From contig OX465105.1 in assembly GCA_949987565.1 (NCBI GenBank), positions 21,819,097 through 21,883,096 on the forward strand: DNA of 64,000 bases, in the 5' to 3' direction. The position numbers and the translations under genes are program-made. Under the pieces are notes generated by a model. The model was not told the origin of the DNA. It saw only the letters and a list, made by a program, of their open reading frames with translations, and made no database searches. This stretch comes from Luidia sarsii. Taxonomy: Eukaryota > Echinodermata > Asteroidea > Paxillosida > Luidiidae. Shown here in pieces: positions 60,701-64,000 of the stretch (position 1 is the stretch's first letter; each line of letters begins with the position of its first letter).

Positions 60701-61876
60701 CTGAATACCAGCTTTGACAGGTGGGTTGTCTGTCTGTCTGTCTGAATTTTGTGTGCGTCTTTTGGCTTGGTCCGTCTGTCAGTCTCTGTCTGCCTTTTCA
60801 TGCCTGTCTGTTTGTCTGCCTGCCTGCCCATCTGCCTGCCTGTCTACATTTGTGTCTTTCTGTCGGTTTTTCTGGCTCTGTCTGCCTGCCTGTTTTGTTT
60901 GTCTGTCTGCTAGTCTGTCTGCTTGTTTGTGCCTGTCCATCTGTCTGCTTGCATCTGTCTGCCTGTCTATATTTTTGTCTGTCAGTCGGTCTATCTGGCT
61001 CTGACTTCCTGCCTGTTTTATTTGTCTTTTGGCTTGTCTGTCTGCCAGTCTGTCCGCCTTTTTGTGCCTGTCTTTCTGCCTGTCTACATTTTTGTCCATC
61101 AGTCGGTCATTCTGACTGTCTGTCAGTGCCTGCCTGTCAGTCCTTTTGTGCCTGCCTGTCTGTCTGCCCATTTGTCTGTCTACCCATCTGTCCGTTCGTC
61201 TATCAGTCCTTCCATGCGTCTTTCTTCGGTACAACTGTGCATTGTGTTTTGCCAGTAAGTGAACACCCTTCTAGCATGACCATCCAGCGTGACCACACAG
61301 CGTGACGATGATAAATACATATAAGTGCTGATGACAGATACTGAATCCAGCAGTCTCCTGACGGCAGGCAGAGTACGCACTGCCCGAAACATTGAGTTAC
61401 AGGCTCTTTTCAGAGCCATAATCCTAAAGAGATGTAATATGCAAAAATGTTGCAAACTGCTTACTGACTAAAATGTCCAAAAGGTGAATATCAAAATTTT
61501 GAGGGCCTGACATTTCGATCCTAGCAGGACCTTTCTCAAAGGCAGAATAAATAAGAAAGGTCCTTTGAGAAATGTCATGCTAGGTTCGAAATGTCGGGAC
61601 CTTCAAACTTCGATATTGAAAAGAGACGTATTACATGGTGTCACCGCATGGTGTCACCACTGAAACCCACCTCGTCGTGAGACCGAGCTAAAGGTTGTCC
61701 TCTGCAAGTTTGTTCACTGGGATTTGGGATTGGGGCGTTTTTTTCACAGATGGACGCCCAACGGGAGTCCTAATATCAGTGCCGTGCACGATGATGTAGA
61801 ACCGGCCCTGAATCTCAGCTTTGACGACCACCAGGCCATCAACAAGATGGCCCTGGAACCCAGAAACCTCATGCAG
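51607..61876 (+). CDS. PKMYT1: Myt1 kinase, membrane-associated Cdk1-inhibitory kinase (coding span; last exon not found in window)
   Basis: Myt1 phosphorylates Cdk1 on Thr14 and Tyr15 at ER/Golgi membranes and holds cells before mitosis. Fourteen exons join in frame to about 547 residues (human 499). Order: N-terminal SRLFPNRT and AVSFR block; kinase domain from about residue 105 with Gly loop [11 protein letters not shown]-site Lys in YAVKRS, catalytic [10 protein letters not shown] (HLD is Myt1-like), GDFGL and the Wee1/Myt1 hallmark [14 protein letters not shown]. After the kinase comes a hydrophobic anchor (about [20 protein letters not shown]), then a Ser-rich tail ending EPRNLMQ, matching the EPRNLL near the vertebrate C-terminus (RNL is an RxL cyclin-docking type). 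Vertebrate Myt1 has about a dozen more residues, so a short last exon should lie further on. The ATG at 51607 lies three bases after an acceptor. Confidence 0.96.
52264..52405 (+). CDS. PKMYT1: PKMYT1 coding exon 2
   Basis: Acceptor aaaacacag|AAT. It reads [47 protein letters not shown]. The SRLFPxRT and (R)xVSFR blocks are conserved in Myt1. The donor CCCT|gtatcc is weak but gives the join that restores SVLQSPHYD. Confidence 0.85.
52937..53037 (+). CDS. PKMYT1: PKMYT1 coding exon 3, glycine loop
   Basis: Acceptor gccaatccag|CT completes Ser. It reads [20 protein letters not shown], then [14 protein letters not shown]. LQSPxYD and the GEGSFGEV loop match Myt1 (LQSPGYD, GHGSYGEV). Phase 0 out (GAG|gtgagc). 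A second acceptor at ctgcag|AGC would also be open but loses the VLQ. Confidence 0.9.
53251..53333 (+). CDS. PKMYT1: PKMYT1 coding exon 4, ATP-site lysine
   Basis: Acceptor tttgttaag|GTT. It reads [19 protein letters not shown], then ERFKGEAD(K). AVKRS holds the invariant Lys. It ends in phase 2 (ACAA|gtaagt). Confidence 0.93.
53470..53880 (+). mobile_element. two SINE-2 copies in tandem
   Basis: The first copy (about 53470-53700) has the body GCAGTTAATGGTTGAATTGC, GGCCGCCATCTAAGGGCTGG and a degraded box B. The second (about 53740-53880) starts TGGCTGGATAGCTCAGATGG and has a clean box B GGGTTCGAGTGCCGGG. The second is the most tRNA-like copy in the window. Confidence 0.8.
53893..53945 (-). 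mobile_element. partial R1 element
   Basis: GGGCCTGATGTTTCGATCCA, then GCAGCACTTCTTTCAAAGGC: a degraded left arm inserted next to the element at 53949. Confidence 0.65.
53949..54136. mobile_element. TA-flanked MITE (TACCGTAAATTCCC ends), 188 bp
   Basis: The ends TACCGTAAATTCCCAGTTAT and CACGGGATTTTACGGTA are inverted, with GTGTATAATGAGCAC / GTGCGCATTATACAC inside. TA ends suggest a Tc1/mariner-type insertion. A related fragment lies in 24128-24190. Confidence 0.75.
54210..54335 (+). CDS. PKMYT1: PKMYT1 coding exon 5
   Basis: Acceptor tctctcgacag|G. It reads [20 protein letters not shown], then [21 protein letters not shown]. RKLxEV, HPxCV and LYxQTELC match Myt1 kinases; QTELC lies at the hinge. 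Phase 2 out (TGAG|gtacct). Confidence 0.95.
54555..54700. mobile_element. R1 hairpin element plus R2 fragment
   Basis: The left arm GACTTTTCGATCCTAGCAGG and right arm CATCCTGCTAGGATCGAAGA are inverted around CTTTCTCAAAGG. An R2 end (GAAGGTTTGCGGTGACACCA, 54507-54530) directly precedes it. Confidence 0.75.
55051..55126 (+). CDS. PKMYT1: PKMYT1 coding exon 6
   Basis: Acceptor gttcttgcacag|T completes Ser. It reads [20 protein letters not shown], then LFDLIK. The donor is ATCAAG|gtaaaa, phase 0. It forms helices D/E of the kinase C-lobe. Confidence 0.93.
55128..55272 (+). mobile_element. SINE-1, partial
   Basis: It begins directly after the exon 6 donor: AAACGTCGAGCACGGCAAAA, AACTCACTGAATTACATTC, then GCGGTACCCACCACTACAGA and ACGACCTCGACCAGCTCGGT. 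It lacks the box B half. Confidence 0.65.
55436..55558 (+). CDS. PKMYT1: PKMYT1 coding exon 7, catalytic loop and DFG
   Basis: Acceptor gtgtctccgtag|GGC. It reads [49 protein letters not shown] is the catalytic loop and GDFG the Mg2+-binding motif. Phase 0 out (AAG|gtgggt). Confidence 0.97.
55648..56087. mobile_element. R3 element with R1 insertion
   Basis: The left end TTAAAGGCCCAACACAACAT and right end ACCAATGTTGTGTAGGGCCT, then TTAA, are inverted. A half R1 (GCCTTTGAGAAAGATCCTGC, 55859-55915) interrupts it. Confidence 0.75.
56405..56496 (+). CDS. PKMYT1: PKMYT1 coding exon 8, EGD activation segment
   Basis: Acceptor ccggacaacag|AAT. It reads [30 protein letters not shown]. EGDxRYxAPELLQG is diagnostic of the Wee1/Myt1 family. 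Phase 2 out (TCAG|gtaagg). Confidence 0.97.
56773..57138. mobile_element. R3 element
   Basis: The left end is TTAAAGGGATAACACAACAT and the right end is CCAAAGTTGTTTCGGGGTTT, then TAA. The inner GTGAAAATTTCAACTCAATC is the reverse complement of the R3 interior at the window start. Confidence 0.75.
57150..57325. mobile_element. R2 fold-back element, compact copy
   Basis: The left arm AGTAGGAGGTTTGCGGTGAC and right arm GTCACCACAAACCTCCTACT are perfectly inverted at the outside. The core CTGACGATGGGCAGAGTACA...CCCGAAACATTGAGTTACTG and the hairpin GGCTCTTTTCAGAGCC follow. It ends about 35 nt before exon 9. Confidence 0.85.
57362..57468 (+). CDS. PKMYT1: PKMYT1 coding exon 9
   Basis: Acceptor ttttactcag|C completes Ser. 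It reads [36 protein letters not shown]. The S-x-G-x-T-x-x-E-x-A-C-x-x-x-L-P pattern matches helix F onward of Myt1. Phase 1 out (AAAG|gtgagc). Confidence 0.95.
57640..58285 (+). repeat. degenerate TTTGTACACAT...GTGTACAAAGTATTG repeats
   Basis: Many near-copies of TGTGTACAAAGTATTG and TTTTGTACACATT alternate, forming overlapping palindromes across about 57640-57790 and 58130-58285 in PKMYT1 intron 9, with CTTGTGGAGAC/GTCTCCACA phrases between them. Confidence 0.75.
58315..58460 (+). CDS. PKMYT1: PKMYT1 coding exon 10, end of kinase domain
   Basis: Acceptor tgaatgtcag|GC completes Gly. It reads [49 protein letters not shown]. MMDPDxxxRPS is the C-lobe PDxxxR element. Phase 0 out (GCT|gtaagt). 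Confidence 0.96.
58548..58862. mobile_element. R2 fold-back element
   Basis: The left arm GAAGGTTGGCATTGATACCG and right arm CCATGGTGTCATTGCAGACC are inverted. The interior includes the minus-strand core (GCAGTGTGTACTCTGCCCGT) and a 31-bp direct duplication starting GGAGAATCTTTCCCGCCTAT. Confidence 0.75.
58979..59144 (+). CDS. PKMYT1: PKMYT1 coding exon 11, membrane anchor
   Basis: Acceptor gcaacatcag|TGG, phase 0. It reads [55 protein letters not shown]. The first 24 residues are a hydrophobic helix where vertebrate Myt1 has its ER/Golgi anchor; WDxSxSD matches the NWDDDSL region. Phase 1 out. The poly-T tract is about 50 nt away from the AG. Confidence 0.92.
59370..59743. mobile_element. 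R3 element, complete reference copy
   Basis: It starts TTAAAGCCCCTTCACAACAT and ends GACCAATGTCGTGTAGGGGC, TTTAA: 374 bp with inverted ends of about 25 nt. It directly follows a GGGCCC-element end (AATTTCATAGAGCCGC). No ORF. Confidence 0.85.
59965..60073 (+). CDS. PKMYT1: PKMYT1 coding exon 12, Ser-rich tail
   Basis: Acceptor tctgccgacag|AT completes Asp. It reads [36 protein letters not shown]. It is an acidic/Ser-rich tail after the anchor. Phase 2 out (TCAAG|gtaagt). Confidence 0.9.
60140..60550 (+). repeat. degenerate ACCAGCCAAATTTT tandem repeats
   Basis: Units of roughly 30 nt such as TTACCAGCCAAATTTTGC and AAGGTTACCAGCTAA repeat irregularly between exons 12 and 13. Confidence 0.75.
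60601..60720 (+). CDS. PKMYT1: PKMYT1 coding exon 13
   Basis: Acceptor tctgcgttgcag|C completes Ser. It reads [40 protein letters not shown]. Phase 2 out (GACAG|gtgggt). RxTPxx elements recall the SRCTPRD region of vertebrate Myt1. Confidence 0.88.
60725..61230 (+). repeat. CTGT/CTGC microsatellite
   Basis: About 500 bp of TGTCTGTCTGCC variants begin within about 10 nt of the exon 13 donor. The complementary frames give poly-Cys/Leu/Val and RQTDRQ peptides that are not genes. Confidence 0.95.
61300..61690. mobile_element. R2 element with an R1 hairpin inside
   Basis: The R2 core CTGACGGCAGGCAGAGTACG...CTGCCCGAAACATTGAGTTA (61353-61400) and GGCTCTTTTCAGAGCC are followed by an R1 hairpin (61440-61610: TTTCGATCCTAGCAGGACCT...), then R2 tail sequence (TTACATGGTGTCACCGC) at 61630. 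Confidence 0.75.
61750..61876 (+). CDS. PKMYT1: PKMYT1 coding exon 14
   Basis: Acceptor gtttttttcacag|A completes Arg. It reads [49 protein letters not shown] aligns with EPRNLL near the vertebrate Myt1 C-terminus. It ends in phase 0 at ATGCAG|gtgagt. A further terminal exon is expected but not identified before 64000. Confidence 0.92.
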
Positions 61877-61884
61877 GTGAGTTC

Positions 61885-63180
61885 CAGCTCCTCGAGCTCC
61901 TCCTCTCAGGGGCAGGCGTAAGAATTTGGATGTGCTTTCCAATGAGGGTCTGCCCTGCTCGGCCTGATGAAAAAATGAAACAAAATTCAGGCAGTTCTGG
62001 TCGGATTCAAACCACTTGAGCTCCTCCTCTCTGGGGCAGGCGTAAGAATTTGGATGTGCTTTCCAATGAGGGTCTGCCCTGCTCGGCCTGATGAAAAAAT
62101 GAAACAAAATTCAGGCAGTTCTGGTCGGATTCAAACCACTTGAGCTCCTCCTCTCTGGGGCAGGCGTAAGAATGCGGATGTGCTTTCCAATGAGGGTCTG
62201 CCCTGCTCGACCTGATGAAAAAATGAAACAAAATTTCAGGCAGTTCTGGTCGGATTCAAACCACTTGAGCTCCTCCTCTCTGGGGCAGGCGTAAGAATGC
62301 CGATGTGCTTTCCAATGAGGGTTTGCCCTGCTTGGCGTGATGAAAAAATGAAAAAAATTTCAGGCAGTTCTGGTCGGATTCAAACCACTTGAGCTCCTCC
62401 TCTCTGGGGCAGGCGTAAGAATGCGGATGTGCTTTCCAATGAGGGTCTGCCCTGCTCGGCCTGATGAAAAAATGAAAAAAAATTCAGGCAGTTCTGGTCG
62501 GATTCAAACCACTTGAGCTCCTCCTCTCTGGGGCAGGCGTGAGAATGTGGATGTGCTTTCCAATGAGGGTCTGCCCTGCTCGGCCTGATGAAAAAATGAA
62601 CAAAAATTCAGGCAGTTCTGGTCGGATTCAAACCACTTGAGCTCCTCCTCTCTGGGGCAGGCGTAAGAATGTGGATGTGCTTTCCAATGAGGGTTTGCCC
62701 TGCTTGGCGTGATGAAAAAATGAAACAAAATTCAGGCAGTTCTGGTCGGATTCAAACCACTTGAGCTCCTCCTCTCTGGGGCAGGCGTAAGAATGTGCAT
62801 GTGCTTTCCAATGAGGGTCTGCCCTGCTCGGCCTGATGAAAAAATGAAAAAATTTTCAGGCAGTTCTGGTCGGATTCAAACCTCTTGAGCTCCTCCTCTC
62901 TGGGGCAGGCGTAAGAATGTGGATGTGCTTTGCAATGAGGGTCTGCCCTGCTCGGCGTGATGAAAAAATGGAAAAAAATTTCAGGCAGTTCTGGTCGGAT
63001 TCAAACCACTTGAGCTCCTCCTCTCTGGGGCAGGCGTAAGAATGTGGATGTGCTTTCCAATGAGGGTCTGCCCTGCTCGGCCTGATGAAAAAATGAAAAA
63101 AAATTCAGGCAGTTCTGGTCGGATTCAAACCACTTGAGCTCCTCTCTGGGGCAGGCGTAAGAATGTGGATGTGCTTTGCA
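61885..63180 (-). repeat. 124-bp tandem array derived from SINE-1
   Basis: About ten to eleven units of 124 (121-125) bp, marked by AATGAGGGTCTGCCCTGCTC at 61941, 62065, 62189, 62314, 62438, 62562, 62686, 62810, 62934 and 63059. On the minus strand the unit has the SINE-1 box B part (TTTGAATCCGACCAGAACTG, CCTGAA) and tail. The first unit begins within about 10-20 nt of the PKMYT1 exon 14 donor. Confidence 0.95.
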
Positions 63181-64000
63181 ATGAGGGTTTGCCCTGCTCG
63201 GTGTGATAAACAATCGAGTGCTCAGTGCTTTGCCCGATGCCTGATGAAAACAATTTCAGGCAGTTCTGGTGGGATTCAAACCACTTGAGCTCCGAGCTGG
63301 TCAAGGTCGTGTGGCGGATTCGTGTGGCGGATTGTATAGCGGCGGGTATCGCGTTGCATCTTAGATATAATGATGTTTGCGTCGAGGAGAATGTAATTCA
63401 ATGAGGGTTTGCCCTGCTCGGCGTGATAAACACTCGAGTGCTCAGTGCTTTGCCCGATGCCTGATGAAAAACATTTTCAGGCAGTTCTGGTCGGATTCAA
63501 ACCACTTGAGCTCCGAGCTGGTCAAGGTCGTGTGGCGGATTCGTGTGGCAGATTGTATAGCGGTGGGTACCGCGTTGCATCATGGTTGCGTCAAGGAGAA
63601 TATAATTCAATGAGGGTTTGCCCTGCTCGACATGATAAACACGTAGTGCTCAGTGCTTTGCCCGATGCCTGATGAAAATTTTTTTCAGGCAGTTCTGGTG
63701 GGATTCAAACCACTCGACCTCCGAGCTGGTCAAGGTCGTGTGGAGGATTCGTGTGGCGGATTGTATAGCTGCGGGTACCGCGTTGCATCATAGATATAAC
63801 GATGTTTGCGTCGAGGAGAATATAATTCAATGAGGGTTTGCCCTGCTTGACGCGATCAACACTGAATGCTCAGTGCTTTGCCCGATGACATAAATTTCAG
63901 GCAGCTCGGGTGGGATTTGAATCCGTGGCTCTCGCTTTCTAGTGCAGATATCTTACCATCTTGACCACCGAGCTTGTCGAGGTGTGGCGGATTTGAATAA
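63175..64000 (-). mobile_element. tandem SINE-1 monomers
   Basis: Four consecutive 209-220-bp monomers (CAATGAGGGTTTGCCCTGCT at about 63179, 63399, 63608 and 63828), each with the tail, TTTCAGGCAG, box B complement (GATTCAAACCACTTGAGC) and AAGGTCGTGTGGCGGATT. The last is cut by the window edge. Unlike the adjacent 124-bp units they keep the 5' part. Confidence 0.9.

Noticed and set aside
60721..61305. 194-codon Cys/Leu/Val-rich frame
   Set aside because: A translation of the CTGT/CTGC microsatellite following a splice donor.
61688..63213. Repeated 70-74-codon minus-strand frames that look like a small gene family
   Set aside because: They are readings of the 124-bp SINE-derived unit. The unit is not a multiple of three and frames break between units.

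Overview
This window is animal nuclear DNA. It has short GC-rich coding exons with GT/AG splice sites, separated by AT-rich introns full of hairpin transposons, tRNA-derived SINEs and microsatellites. Exon content and repeat style suggest a marine invertebrate. My impression is an invertebrate deuterostome (echinoderm, hemichordate or amphioxus type), but nothing here proves the species or phylum. All three genes I recognise are on the + strand, head to tail. I found no prokaryotic, viral or organellar genes, no CRISPR array and no true tRNA or rRNA gene.

Gene 1 (about 453-27399) is gamma-synergin (SYNRG), which binds the AP-1 clathrin adaptor. Sixteen exons join in frame and give about 1,378 residues ending at a TGA; the 5' exons lie before the window. 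It has a Q/M/P-rich N-terminal part, a polyQ tract, an EH domain, ten acidic F-G/x-D-F type adaptin-ear motifs and the conserved synergin C-terminus. Just before the EH exon lie 14 perfectly spaced 79-bp copies of that exon's own 3' splice site and first about 40 coding bases, a natural decoy-exon array.

Gene 2 (33846-46083) is a lipid phosphate phosphatase (PLPP/LPP, PAP2 superfamily). It has six coding exons, 307 residues, and all three catalytic motifs. Its introns carry a long TTC/ATC microsatellite and a GA-rich satellite.

Gene 3 (51607 to beyond 61876) is the membrane-anchored Wee1-family kinase Myt1 (PKMYT1). Fourteen coding exons, about 547 residues, include the kinase domain, an EGDxRY activation-segment motif, a transmembrane anchor and a C-terminal RNL. 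The final short exon was not found before position 64000. After the last exon the DNA becomes a 124-bp tandem array derived from a tRNA-type SINE, then tandem SINE monomers to the window edge.

The rest is repeats. I grouped them by hand. R1 is a hairpin element with the core GGTCCTGCTAGGATCGAAAC, found at more than 20 loci. R2 is a fold-back element with GTTTGCGGTGACACCATG ends and variable cargo (TTAGGG repeats at one locus, a 20-bp minisatellite at another). R3 is a 0.35-0.5 kb element with TTAAAGCCCC ends. There are two tRNA-derived SINE families. There are hAT-like elements with exact 8-bp target duplications, one of 2,851 bp that split a SINE, and two long-inverted-repeat elements with about 10-11-bp duplications. 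The cores of R1 and R2 both resemble degenerate hammerhead-ribozyme motifs. The three genes (AP-1 trafficking, lipid dephosphorylation, mitotic entry) have no obvious joint pathway; their adjacency is probably just gene order.
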